Positions 33,596 to 45,341 of a stretch of DNA of 64,000 nucleotides are shown here, one piece after another. The stretch is from Petunia secreta (taxonomy: Eukaryota; Streptophyta; Magnoliopsida; Solanales; Solanaceae), in assembly GCA_029990175.1 (NCBI GenBank), contig JARKIP010000022.1, positions 23,782,001-23,846,000 on the forward strand, given 5' to 3'. How positions within the stretch are numbered: position 1 is the first letter of the stretch; each line of letters opens with the position of its first letter. The translations under genes and the position numbers were made by a program. The notes beneath the pieces were generated by a model. The model did not search any database. It saw only the letters and a program-made list of their open reading frames with translations, and was not told the origin of the DNA.

Positions 33596-34910
33596 GACCC
33601 TTGCTCTCCTTCGAGAAATCACAAAAAACAACTTCCCAACTCTATGCCAACCATCGATAGAATAGGTTTACCTATTGTTAAGGTTGATATCGATATTTAG
33701 ACAAGAGCATAAACCATGTGACCAACATCATGCCAAAAAAATCACCATTTCAAAATATTAGAACGACCAACTCAAGACATCTCAATGTCAAAAACAAACT
33801 CAATAATACCAAGTTTTCACAAAATCGCACCCATATACAACAACAACAATAACAACAACAACAACAACAACAACATACCCAGTGTAATTCCACAAGTGAG
33901 AAAAATCACACCCATATACTCAACCAAAAAATCTAATAATTTCACCTATCTCTTGCAAACCATGTGCTCTCACCCAAAAATAATGAATCAAGAGACAGTC
34001 CAAAAAATCGCACAAGGAATAATTTTCAAGAATAAATTTGGGACATAATATAGAAAGAATTCACTCGCTCTCACAAAGAAGTTCATGCTCCACATATGAC
34101 GTACCATAGGCTTGCCCGTATTGTAGGATTCCACTAATATAAGATCTCTCTAATTCGGGATCAACTAGGGTTATAAAAGTTGTAATGTAGGCTAAATGAT
34201 GGGTAGGATATATATATGTAAAATAGTGACTACCTCCCTGAGCACTTTAATACATCACTTTTTTTTTTTAACTCAATTCTTCTCAAAACCAACCAAGCAA
34301 CCATCAAAACATACACCAAAGAACTCATTTTCTTGTTTAAGTATTCTTTTCATATTTGCACAACACTAGCAAGGATTGAGATTTTTTTTTAAATTCTTTT
34401 TCTTATTTTCACTTTATTCTTCAACCCTTGACAATAACATTTTCTCAAAATGCACCATATCTTTCCATTATTGGTTCCACTCAAAAGCCACCCAATTTCT
34501 CAAACCACAACTCCACAAACTCAAAATATTTGCAATTAAAGTGCTATAAGGAGAAAAGGATTCAAAAGAGGCAAATTAAGAACCAAAAGGATAAGGCTTG
34601 TGATGTAGGAGCCAATGAAAAGGTCAATAGGTTCAAAAGGGCTTACTAGAGAAAAATATATAAGGGTACACTAATCAAGGCTAAAGGCTTATCAAAGAAA
34701 TCCATGTATCATCTTCCAAATAGAGCAAACCTAAGATTTTGCACTGAACACAAATAGGGAAAGTTCTAGACATTAATATGACATGAATGTAACACAAGAA
34801 AATGTCACATCACACATGATACATAGTTCAATCAAGAGGATTCCAATCCAACTCCTGGTACAAGCAAATAAGGAGCAACTTTTAAAATTAATCATAAAGC
34901 ACAATTGATG
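33596..34910 (-). other. Athila 3' untranslated region with CAA microsatellite
   Basis: AT-rich with no gene recognised. A CAA/AAC triplet run lies at 33838-33875 and creates a false poly-Asn frame on the plus strand. Confidence 0.6.
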
Positions 34911-35711
34911 CGGGGCAAATTGGAGCCAAAGTGCCAACCATCAAGAGCCAAGCTTGAGAGCACAAAGAGCACATGTCAAGGCCTCCGGAAGCGACTTGAA
35001 GATCATTCATTGGAGCGCCATGGAAGGAGAACCGACTACGAACCAAGGAGGAACAGCTAGAGTCCATTTTGAGCCGTCTTAATACCTCCCAGGAAGAGGC
35101 GGACCGCCCACTCCACTAGGCGGACCGCCTGCTTGAAGTTAGCTCTCAGGAGTTTGGGGCGCCTGCTTTTTTGGGTGGGACGCCTACTCCCAGCAGGTGG
35201 GGCTCCTACTTCCCTCTACTCAACATCAGGCGGGGCGACTGTTTCCCTAGGCGGGGCACCTAGTTCAGGAAAGTTTCAAGACTTGTTTTTGTTGTGTAAT
35301 TCCTAATTTAGCCCTAAGTATTTCTATTGTATGAACTCTACTTAGGGGCTTTTAGTCATTTCCCAAATGTGTAAGGGAGCACTATGTAAGCTCCCCTTAG
35401 TCATTTCATTTCATTAGTCTAGTTTGAGAATAGAATTGAAAGAACGACATTGAGAGGCTTGGCCTTCGTGTTTAGAGCTTGAAGCTCGTGTATCCACTAT
35501 CACTTTGAAACCTGAGGATTTCATCCTAGTGTGAATCCGCGATTTTGTTCAAGTTTCTCGTTCTCCCTTGGAATCAATCTATGTTAGTAAGTTTGATTCA
35601 TTCTTTCTTCTCATTTCTTGCCTTCCTAGTCTTGATTTCTTGTTATCTCGTTTTATTGCTTCCGCTCGTTTAGATTATTGCTTCCGCATAGTTATCCTCT
35701 ACATCAACAAT
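34911..35711 (+). mobile_element. Solo LTR of the CRM-like family with ACAAT duplication
   Basis: A 791-bp LTR at 34916-35706 runs from TGATGCGGGGCAAATTGGAG to CCTCTACATCA, flanked by ACAAT at 34911-34915 and 35707-35711. The start and end resemble the LTR of element X on the opposite strand (TGATGCAGCCCAAATTGAG ... TTGCATCA). It carries several AGGCGGACCGCC-type palindromes (35090-35270). With one LTR and a perfect duplication it is best explained by recombination between the two LTRs of a former full copy. Confidence 0.88.
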
Positions 35712-36239
35712 GGTTCACAAATAGTTAAGTAGTTGAACTTATGCATCTCAAGAAGGCCATTCCAATTTTTCTAGGCATGCATCAAAATTTTCAAGACCAA
35801 AAGGGATTCATAAATAGCGCATGCTCAAGTCTAAATTCACCGGTATCTAACAAACCAAAGGCACCTAGCATTCTACAATTCTTTCTAATATATGCTACTA
35901 ACTAATACTATGCTACTCCTAAAAATGAAAAACTACCCGGTTCAAAGGTCTACCCATTGAAAAGAACTGAGGCCATAAGAAAAACCACGGGGCGGATGAC
36001 ATGTACCACTAACTAAAACTAAAAAGAAAATCATTTTGGAATTTTTCATTGGTTTTTCAATTTTTTTTATATATATTAAAGCAAGAAACAAATAAAATAA
36101 AGTCAAGTGACAAAAATAAACTCCTAATACTACAAATATCCACGAGCTTAAAACTTTGAGAGTTCCCTCACCCCACAGTTAAACAGAGAAATGTCCTTAG
36201 TGAGATAAGAAAAAAGTGCAAGAGTAAAACGAACTTCCC
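35712..36239. other. Athila 3' region, no gene seen
   Basis: AT-rich spacer between the solo LTR and the env-position ORF. Nothing is recognised in it. Confidence 0.5.
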
Positions 36240-37500
36240 TGAAGGCATAACAGCCTAAGCAGCAACATCCTCATCCAAAACCATCTATCCAGCATGCTCG
36301 GGAGTGTCATCATCACTGTCATCATTAGCAACTACAGGTGCTGTAGGAGGAACAACTGGCTTACTCCTCAAGGAGCCTTCAAGCCGATGTGGTGGAGTGT
36401 GCGCCTCCTCCTCTTCCTCTTCCTCTTCGCTGACCTCTTCTTCCTCGTTGCTGCTTTCGTCTTCATGACTACTCTTATCTAGATCAACAATCTCAGAATC
36501 TGTGTTTTCATCGTCCTCAGGGGGCAACACAACAGTCTAAGTCATTCAAAATAGTCAGTTGGACAAATTTAATAGAGGAATAGTACGATCAAGTGCCTGC
36601 ATATCCATCCTTTCTTGCCTCACAAGAAACTCTATCATTAAGTACTTACGAGCTCACAGATTAGCATCTGTATCACGTCACTAATCCACAGTGAACTTGG
36701 CAGGGGCATTAGTATCCAGACGTTGCGCCGCAGCGATATCATACTTCTTCTCCATATCAAGGAAAATATGTTCACAAATCTCATCAATAGGCACCCCCTT
36801 ATTCTCTATGTATTTGCTCAGAATATTATAAAAAAACATTGGCTACACTTCTTCTCGAGGCCTTCTTTTTTCATTAGTTTAAGCATGTAATATCCAATAT
36901 TTAACGGACCCCCACCATGAAGAATTAGACCAGAGAAGTGCCCAGATGGTTGAATGCGAGCATTGATTAATCTCATCCACACTCAAGCTGTCTTCTAAAA
37001 CCTTGAAAACTGCATAGAATTGTGCCTTCCTGTTTCTTCTGAGCGCTCCCACAAATATGCAGAATCCTCTCAATATAGAGTGTCTCGCATAGCCTTGTAG
37101 TCAGGCCATTTAATGAAGTCTTTTCGTTAATCAGTGTCATGATCATCTACCCCTAGAAAGTCGCAAAGAGCAGTGGCATATAACCTTACTTGATGGCCCC
37201 GAATCTGTACCATATCGTCATCTCGCCAGGCTTCCTTCAGGTTTCAATTTGCATAGAATTCTGATATAAGATCAAGATTGGCATCCCCTGGACTCTCAAA
37301 AACCGAGTCCAACTTCATCTTATGAATAGCCTCTCTTATAGATCGAAACTTCTTAACATTTGTGTTTTATTTATAGCTTGTTCTGGGATGTAGCATGATA
37401 CATTGGCATATTTGTACCATGCTTGGTTGTCCCCTTTTTTACCTTTTGGGGGCAGCAACACCTAAGGAGTACGCCCTCTTTCTAATTATTGTCATTGCAC
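36240..37500 (-). pseudogene. Athila env-position ORF (putative plant transposon protein), broken
   Basis: Between integrase and the 3' LTR, Athila elements carry an extra ORF. Here minus-strand pieces include a damaged N-part with FYANWN/EAW-like and YATALC-like strings (near 37150-37260), a middle piece (36879-37073, FCIFVGALRRNRKAQFYAVF) and an acidic tail (36285-36530, SSNEEEEVSEEEEEEEEAHT). Position and wording fit the putative plant transposon protein family often called env-like. I see no signal peptide or membrane segment supporting a true envelope. Several frames and stops interrupt it. Confidence 0.6.
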
Positions 37501-38834
37501 CTACACCACAAAAAGTATGATTTAGAATCCCAATAGGCTAGCGACAATCTCGGAACAAAGTAATAATTCCACACTTACTTCTAACTATACTGCAAAAGAA
37601 GAAAACAACACAAGAAAACAAACTAATTATCCTAAACTAATCAAGTGAAGTAATAGGGGCAGCGAGGAAAGAAACAGGGAAGCAACAACACATATAGCAT
37701 GGAACATCGCAAAATTCTCTACTTTAACTCATGATCAATCCAAGTTTAGCATCAAAAGTTATCAATTCAATCATTCGGATCATTGTATTATGCAATTCAT
37801 GCTTTCATGTAACTCTACTACTCAAGAATTCGCAAAGTTTTAATCTTTTGTTCATTGTGGGATTCCATCGAACATGTTGCAACGCAGTTTTTATGTTCAT
37901 GTTTCACAAGCTTTTGGAAGGGAAAACCCCACCCAATTTTCATGGGAGATCACTTTCTTCAGATACCAGAATAACTTGATAATATTTCACAGTTTAAACA
38001 ATAAACTCGACTAGGGCTCAATAAATTCACAAAAACCAATAAAACCTAAAACTAAGGGGAAGAGGGGACGGGACTGTAATGGAAGCAGTAACAGTAGTTG
38101 GGTGAGAATAAGAGAATTTGACTTGCCAGAGCAGTTGTTAAGATGAACGAGTTGATTGATTGTTTTATTCTTGTGTTTTTGTGCGTTAGTTTAAACCAAA
38201 AGGAAGTGGGAAAGAATCTGTATATTTTTTATTTTGTTTGTGTAATCGTTTAACTATTAACGGGTCAGTGGGTGTTAAAGAGGGTTGACCCGGAAGAAAA
38301 GTGAACTTACCTGGGCGCACGATCAAGCAGTCGACCCCTTTGAAAAGGCTGTCAATTTTTTTAGCCTATTGTTTAGGGAGGGCGTTTATGAGGGCGACGC
38401 CATTCATACAACATTCACTCGATTCTCTGTTGAAAAAATTCTAAGTTTTGAGACCTGCGGAAGCGATTTCATCCGCGACGCTCTTGAAACATCATTCAGA
38501 TTATTTTTTCTTGCTCATAATTTTCAATTCGTGATTTCGTTCAAATTCCGCATCTTTGGTTCTCGGGGTGCAATTCACCAACTTTTTTATGCTTTCTAAT
38601 ACAGTTCTAGCCCTGCCAACATAATCAAAACACTAGACAAGAAAAATTAGCATTGTACCAACTAAAACAATTAAAAATTGGGTTGCCTTCCAACAAGCGC
38701 CTTATTTAAGGTCGTGGCACGACATCTTTTTGTGCTTTTCATTTTTTTTTATTTTTTTATATAATTACAACCACATGTTGCGTCCTGAGAAGAGCCTTAG
38801 TTATAGTTATGGCACGATATTATACATGCTCTAA
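37501..38834. other. Spacer between Athila integrase and env-position ORF
   Basis: No gene is supported. The plus-strand open frame at 38285-38599 has no recognisable motif and lies against the element's strand. The GGGTTGCCTTCCAACAAGCG string near 38680 is one I associate with asterid Athila 3' regions. Confidence 0.5.
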
Positions 38835-40718
38835 TCACTCGTAAAAGTATAAGACTGAGATCACCTTGACCTCTTTTTCCATTCCATAGTAACTTTTCAA
38901 CCTTTGCCCATTTACTTTAAATCTTCTTGAGCCATCCTCAGTGTCCACTTCTACAACACCATGAGGTGCTACTTGCACAAATTTAAACGGTCCAGACAAC
39001 CTCGACTTAAGCTTACCAGGGAACAAATGAAGTGTAGAGTTATAAAGCAATACCTATTAACCGAGCTCAAAGCTCATATCTATTATTCTCTTCTTATACA
39101 AGATTTACATTCTCTCCTTGTATAATATCAGACTCTCCTTATGTTCATGCATCTCATTGATCCTGCCTGATGCTACAGAGTCATAATCAAAATTCACTCT
39201 CCTTTGAGCCCATAAAGCCCTATGCTCTAACTCCACAGGCAAGTGTCTTCTCAAAAACCATCTTGTAAGGCGTCATGGCAATGGGTGTTTTGTTATTAGT
39301 CCTATAAGCCCATAAAATGTCATCTAGCTTCCTCGCCTAATCTGTCCTAGCAATATTTCTGGTCTTTTGAAGCACACTTTTAATATCTCTTTTTGAGACC
39401 TCAACTTGCCCACTAGTCTTTGGGTGATAAGGTGTGGAAACTTTGTGATGAACTCCATACTTTTCCAGCACCCTCTTGAACACTTGATTGCAAAATGACT
39501 TCCCCCATCACAAATGATAGCCCTTGGAGTACCAAATCTAGAAAAGATGTTATTTTTAAGGAATTGAATAACTTCCTTAGCATCATTAGTGGGAGAGCAA
39601 TAGCCTCGACCCACTTAGAGACGTAATCCACTGCTACAAGTATATATTTGTTCCTATAGGAGCTAACAAATGGACCCATGAAATCTATCTCTCATACGTT
39701 AACTACCTTAACCTCGGAGATTGGTTTCATAGGCATCTCATGACGAAAAGAAATATTGTCGGTCCTCTGCCACTCATCACAAGCCCAAACCCAAATTTTA
39801 GCATCCTTTAACAAAGTAGGCCAAAAAAAACCCGCTTCCAACACCTTAGCAGTTGTTCGAGTCCATCCAAAAATCTCCTCCAAAAGGCAAAGAATGATAT
39901 GCCTACAAAATTGAAGATTGCTATATCTCGGGGACACATCTCTGGATCATGATATCCACACATATCTTAAACAAATAAGGTTCATCCCAAAAATAGGATA
40001 TGCATTCATAAAATAACCTTTCTTTACGCAGAGTCAAAATAATGAGGAATTATTTCACTTACCAGATAATTTGAATTATCAGCATACCATGGAATTTCTT
40101 TTAGTGTAGTAGAGCCAATAACTTTTCATCCAGAAAATTTTCCCAAATCTCACCTTCCTCGACTCGCTTCTTAGCTCCATCAAGTTTAGACAAATGTTCT
40201 GCAACCTGATTCTCAGTACCTTTACGACCACGAATCTCCAAATCAAACTCTTGTAACAGCAACACCCACTGTATCAAACATGACTTGGAGTATTTTTTCT
40301 CAACTAAATAACGGATTCCACCATGGTTTGTATACACCACCGCATTTGAACCAAGTACGTAGGAACAAAACTTGTCAAAGGGGAATACCACAACTAGCAT
40401 CACCTTCTCAGTAGTGGTGTAATTCAATTGCGCTCCATTCAGCATGCGACTGGTATAGTAGACTGGATTCATTATTTTATCCTTCCTTTGTCTATGCACT
40501 GCACCCACAGCATAGTCACTTGAGTCACATATCAACCCGAAGGGCTCCTCCCAATTAGGTGCTACAATGACTGGTACTGATACCAACCTCTCCTTTAGCT
40601 CCTTGAAGGCTAACCTGGTTATCAGAAAAAACAAAGGGGTGATTCTTTTCAAGCAATTTACATAAGGGATGAGAGATCTTAGAGAAGTCCTTGATGAAAC
40701 TCCTATAGAAGCAAGCAT
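38835..40718 (-). pseudogene. Athila RNase H and integrase
   Basis: In minus-strand order, 40101-40718 is RT thumb and RNase H (LAFKELKERLVSVPVIVAPN, LICDSSDYAVGAV). In VVYTNHGGIRYL, Asn replaces the expected Asp of YTDH; ENQVAEHLSKL follows. 39692-39937 is the zinc-binding region, degraded (GFFWPTLLKDAKIWVWACDE). 39324-39679 is the integrase core with MGPFVSSYRNKYILVAVDYV and RFGTPRAIICDGGSHF in two frames. 38835-39050 is the C-terminus with LFPGKLKSRLSGPFKF and KVNGQRLKSYY, typical of Athila. The Asn in RNase H and the frame breaks make it inactive. Confidence 0.88.
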
Positions 40719-40767
40719 GGCCTAAAAGCTACGATTTGCCCTCACGGATGTAGGCTCAGACAACTCC

Positions 40768-40772
40768 TTAAT
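40768..40772. repeat. Probable target site duplication of X (TTAAT; partner GTAAT at 47055-47059)
   Basis: Four of five bases match across the element. The Athila reading (RNase H side and RT side) resumes on either side, which supports the limits. Confidence 0.65.
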
Positions 40773-41573
40773 TGATGCAAGCTAAAATAGGCGGAAGCAA
40801 ACACGATAGAAACAAGGAAGAAGAGATAGATAAAGAGACAGGAGCAAGACATGGATTGAACAATAATCCAAGTAGCACCGTGGCACTAGTCTCGATACAC
40901 CTTAGAAGACGTCAAAGAACACCTATGCTAAGAAAACTAACCTCAAGATTACAATGATTTTTTCCACAAGTTTGATCAAGAGAATTGAAGTTCAAATGAA
41001 ATCACCAAGTGAATTCAAGCCCAAACAAGGGGTTTCTTCATTGAAGAGCTCTCAAGTTTTCAAGTTTCAATATTCAAAGTCATGTAAGTGGTGAATGAAA
41101 TAACTGGCCTAATGAAGGCTTTTATAGTCGCCCTTTGCATATTATGAAAGGTCATAAATGCCCACACGTCGGGTCAAAACATTAAAGGCCACGTAGGGCT
41201 AAAGTAGGATATAGTCACAAAATGAACTAAAATCCCGTCAAAAACATTACAGGAAGAGGTGCTCCATTTAGATAAGGAGGTGCTCCGCCTCTTGAACATC
41301 AGAGAAGCCACCAAGTTTGGGCGGTCTGCCTGGTTCAGTTTCTGCATCCTGGAAGTTTGACACATAGCCAAATTTGGAGAGGAAATGGGAGTAGGCGGTC
41401 CGACTATCCCTTGAGGCGGTCTGCCTCTTGCTGTAGCGTCAAATGCGCTGAAGTGCATGGTCTTCAACTTATCCCCGAAGCCTCTATCTTCAAAGCTCTA
41501 GCTTTTGCACCCTTTGCTCCCTCTTTGCTTGGCTATTGATGGATGGCGTCTAGGCTCAATTTGGGCTGCATCA
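40773..41573 (-). repeat. Element X 3' LTR
   Basis: Plus-strand ends TGATGCAAGC and GGGCTGCATCA. Contains GGCGGTCTGCC/GGCGGTCCG palindrome-like units near 41320 and 41395-41430. Confidence 0.9.
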
Positions 41574-41586
41574 TCCTCCCCTTCTT
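41574..41586 (-). other. Element X polypurine tract
   Basis: On the minus strand AAGAAGGGGAGGA abuts TGATGCAGCCC, identical in core to the tracts of W and Z. Confidence 0.85.
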
Positions 41587-43170
41587 AAAAGGTTTCATCC
41601 TCGAAATCACTACATCAAGGCCTATAAGTAATGACAAACACAAGCAAAACTTCCTACACGGGAGTAGGTTAGCGCAAATCGTGTGGAAAACACACTCTTA
41701 TGGTATAATCAAATATTAATAGCAATAAAAAGTTCATGTTTCCAAAGGAAACACAACTACTTGGCTAAACAAAGAAGTGCACTCAACACAAGAACAAGCA
41801 AAGACACCAATAGGGTATGGAAAATGCAAGATTTAACTATCAAATTTCCTATGAGCCCTAAGCTCATAACCAACACACCAAACCTTCAATGCAACGTTTT
41901 CACAATGTTGCACATTGGTTTTTGCATGATCAACTCTCAAAATGTGATCAACATATGGGATAGAATAAGCAAAATAGCTCAACCTACAACTAGTTTCAAT
42001 TACTCCACTCCCCTTCTTATAAGCACTCATACTCATGCCAAGAGGTACCTCCTTACCTCCAAATTGATCCTTAATACAACCCTCCTCACAAGGCAAACTC
42101 TCAAGAAAGGCATTAATAATGACTTCTTCATCATCACAACCCAAACAATCAAGAGTAGGGTCACTAGAAGAATCATCCACCTCACTCAAAATTTCAAACA
42201 AAGAGTTGTCTATAGAGTCAAACCCTTTACACCATGGAGGTTCTAACTCATTCTCAACTCTAGTTCGATAGAAATCACCACCTCTAATAAAGATGCCCTC
42301 AAACAAAGGATAGTAAAAGTAGACATCTCAACTTCATTTTGAGCAAAGTTGAAGTATCGAGACTACATCACTCACACTTGAGGAGTCATCATAGATAACC
42401 CTATCTATCTCATGCAATAGAGACTCCTCAAGGCCACTACCTTCCTCACTACAATACATAGGTCCACCAAAGGCAATTATATCAAGGGTATGATCAAATA
42501 ACTCATCTTCCTATTTATCAAAAATTAGGGGTGTAACATAACAAGGTTCACAAGCGTAGTCAACTACCACTTCTTCACTAAAGAGAGGTTCATTGAATAC
42601 CGAGCTTACATCATGATGTGGCTTATAATTCATCTCAACTAGTGGTTCACATGCACACATAAGTTGACCAATCGACTATATGCTAGTTGCAAGTTCATTA
42701 AATGTAACACAAGTACCAACTAGCATTGAGTCTCACAAGACAAGTAATTAACATGTTCATGAAAAGGTGAAGCAACACTTACACTTGAGTTGCTTTCTTG
42801 AGCACTCATAGCACTTGAACTGTCATGTTCAACTTGCTCTTCATGTAGCTCACGATGAGAATCTTCATCTCATTGCCTTCCTTCCAAAGCACATGGTTGA
42901 GGCTCCAATAGCTTCTCTCTAATAGTACCTAACAAAATCTAAAACAAGTAGAAGAAGAAGATAAAGAGTTAGTGTTAGAATAAGGGGTGCCCTTACTCTC
43001 AATGATTTATTTTCCCACTTTCTTCTCCCTCATTTTCCTTTCAAGGCCAAGTGTAGATTTGCGTGACAATCCACTCACTTCACTCCACACATCCTTTCCT
43101 TTTTACACTCCAGGATTGTCACTGGTCACTCCTTACTCCTCTCTATTTTTTGTCTTTTATTTTCAAGAGC
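41587..43170 (-). other. Non-pol insert of element X with acidic ORF remnant
   Basis: Where RT to integrase should be, the minus strand has unfamiliar sequence. The longest frame (41833-42306, 157 codons) is acidic and Cys-containing, with DNSLFEILSEVDDSSSDPTL and CLGCDDEEVIINAFLESLPC. The reading can be followed upstream to about 42640 across a few stops, with more acidic strings (EDELFDHTLDIIAFGG, EEGSGLEESLLHEIDRV). I recognise no domain. It could be a captured host fragment or an element-specific protein. Confidence 0.5.
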
Positions 43171-43941
43171 ATTGGGATGAGGCCCAAGAAGGCCTTCACC
43201 CGGAGTAGGTGGACTATTTACTTCAACCCGCAAGGGCATAACAAGAAGCTTTGTGGCTTCGGGCTCGCTCTCCATGGGAGACTTTGCTTTAGCCACCTTT
43301 TTACGCTCTCTCATGAGCCTATAATCTTCACTCACTTGCTTGGGTGACAAAGGCTTAAGTATGAAACTCTTGCCCTCATGCTTAGCCGGGTAAGTATTGG
43401 CTTGACCATTATGAATCACATGTGTATTATATTGCCAAGGCTAACTCAACAAAATAAGGCATGCTTGCATAGGCACAATATCAAACAAAAGCTCATCTTG
43501 ATAAGTTCCAATCTTGAACATAATGAAAACTTGGTAGCTCATTATGAATCACATGTGTATTATATTGCCAAGGCTAACTCAACAAAATAAGTCATGCTTG
43601 CATAGGCACAATATCAAACATAAGCTCATCTTGATAAGTTCCAATCTTGAACATAATGAAAACTTGCTTAGCTACCCTCAATTTCCCACATTCACTCAAC
43701 CATTACAAATGATATGGTTGTGGATGTTTAAGAGTGGGCAACTTCAATTATGACACCAATGTTGGCTCACCACATTAGTGCAACTTCCAGAATCAACAAT
43801 TAAAGAACATACTTCTCCCTCCACTCTACACTTGGCATGGAACAAGTTCTCTCTTTGTACATTCTCCTCCTCCTCAAGACTAATGGCACTCAAACTCCTA
43901 CGTACCACATGTGTCATGTTAAGCTCATCATCCTCCGCCAC
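43171..43941 (-). pseudogene. Element X protease region
   Basis: Minus-strand reading gives NLFHAKCRVEGEVCSLIVDSG followed by SCTNVVSQ (43744-43850), the aspartic protease active site. Then comes a damaged MFKIGTYQDEL stretch present twice because of a 133-bp duplication, and then HEGKSFILKPLSPKQVSEDY (43300-43380). After KLLVMP (near 43250) the sequence no longer resembles the sister elements. Confidence 0.8.
43411..43676. repeat. 133-bp tandem duplication in element X protease
   Basis: ATGAATCACATGTGTATTAT recurs at 43411 and 43544, and the identity continues through about 43665. A length of 133 shifts the frame. Confidence 0.92.
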
Positions 43942-45278
43942 TTTCTTTTAACCCTCAACTCGCTCAACTCCTCCAACTCCCTCATCATCGGGTTTACTTT
44001 CTTGCTCACACACCCTACCATCATCCATAATCATCATTGCTCTACGGGTGGGACAATATTTTGCAAAGTGCCTATAGCCCTTACATTTTTTACATTGAAA
44101 AGAAGAAACACTAGGCGTATGAAAATGTGTTTTAGAGTTTACCTCCCAACTCAATAGAGTTACTCCTTGGTGGTACCTTCTTAAAGGGCTTCTTCCAATC
44201 ACTAGTTTTATTCAAGGGAGTAGGTGTAGTACTCTACAGCGAGTGGCTTTCTCTTCTTTACTCCAATTTTTGGCTTCAATGGCGGCATTGCATGCACTTG
44301 GAGTGAAAGAAACATGTGCAACCATAATTGAGAAGCCAAATCCCGATTTAGGCCATTCTTGGACCGGATTATAGCTTTCTCTTCATCTTCCCTTTCCATG
44401 TCAAGGGACATCCGGATCTTCTCAAACTCATTAAAGTATTCCTCAACCTATTTGAGGCCTTGTTTTAATTCATAGAGCTTCTTGCTTTGGTCTTGTCTAT
44501 GCATTTGTGCTGACATACTTTTCATTCATCATTTTTTCAAATCATCCCAACTAATGTGCTCGGGAAACCTAACTCTTCTTCTAGATCTTTTAACCGACTC
44601 CTATCAAGTGGAAGCATAAGCTTCGAATGAGGCAATGCCATAAGTGGCCTTCTTCTCATCCGACATGTCATTAGTTTCAAAGATCCACTCCAAACTCACC
44701 ATCCAATCCAAAAACAACTCCAGATCAATAGTCCCTTTAAATGATCGGATATTGATTTTCACACTATTCAAATTGTGATCATTAACCCTATGGGGTGCTT
44801 CTAGATAACCCCTATAGTAGCCATCATAACCATCATATTCACGCTCCACATTCCTCTCCATATATCCCCCTCTGGGATTTCGACCTAGCCCACGATCTCT
44901 ATGCATACCACGAACTCCTTGCATTGGCCTCCTATTTGGATAAGCTGGCTCATAATCATATTGATCATCAACATGTTCGGGTAGCTCCCCTTCTTGATCT
45001 ACAACATCCTGCTCAACGAGTACCACATTTATACGGGGTCTCATAAGTGATGGAACAACACCTTGGGGAATGCCAAAGTTGTGGGAAATGCCCACTTGTT
45101 GGAGAATGCCCAATGCCCTATCATCATGGGCTACCTCTTCTCCGGCATCTTTTGGGACACTCGGGTTCCTTTCTCTTTCAAGTTTCTCAAGCCTCAAACT
45201 TATGGCTTTCACCTCGGCTAATAGGTAGGCCAAAGTGGACTCCGGTACCTCATCGGTCTTGTCAACATCTCCGGCCAT
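43744..45278 (-). pseudogene. Element X gag
   Basis: ATG at 45278 lies four bases after a conserved AG splice-like end. 44604-45278 is open for 224 codons: MAGDVDKTDEVPESTLAYLL, a short coiled coil, an RGMHRDRGLGRNPRGGYMER basic linker, then NSVKINIRSFKGTIDLELFL and SLEWIFETNDMSDEKKATYG, the gag core. 44208-44411 gives SLDMEREDEEKAIIR. 43948-44202 gives the zinc knuckle CKKCKGYRHFAKYCPTRR. Stops and frame changes separate these. Homologues are Y (47811), Z (51424) and W (58420). Confidence 0.88.
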
Positions 45279-45282
45279 GTAC

Positions 45283-45341
45283 CTACAAAAATAAAAGACT
45301 AGAGAAAAAGGTTAGTGCAACAACCTCACGCGCTCCCTCAC
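45283..45341 (-). promoter_or_regulatory. Intron-like cassette upstream of X gag
   Basis: On the minus strand GTGAGGGAGCGCGTGAGG, CACTAAC (branch-point-like), a pyrimidine stretch and TTTGTAG, then GTAC before the ATG. It is 59 nt and conserved in Y, Z and W. Confidence 0.6.

Noticed and set aside
33785..34048. Asn-rich protein on the plus strand
   Set aside because: Produced by the CAA/AAC triplet run in the Athila 3' region; no domain.
36240..37500. A true retroviral-type envelope gene in Athila
   Set aside because: No signal peptide, transmembrane segment or cleavage site can be seen; the wording fits the putative plant transposon protein group.
41683..42246. 187-codon plus-strand ORF opposite the X insert
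   Set aside because: Low-complexity Asn/Thr/Ser composition that mirrors the acidic minus-strand frame; no motif and wrong strand for the element.
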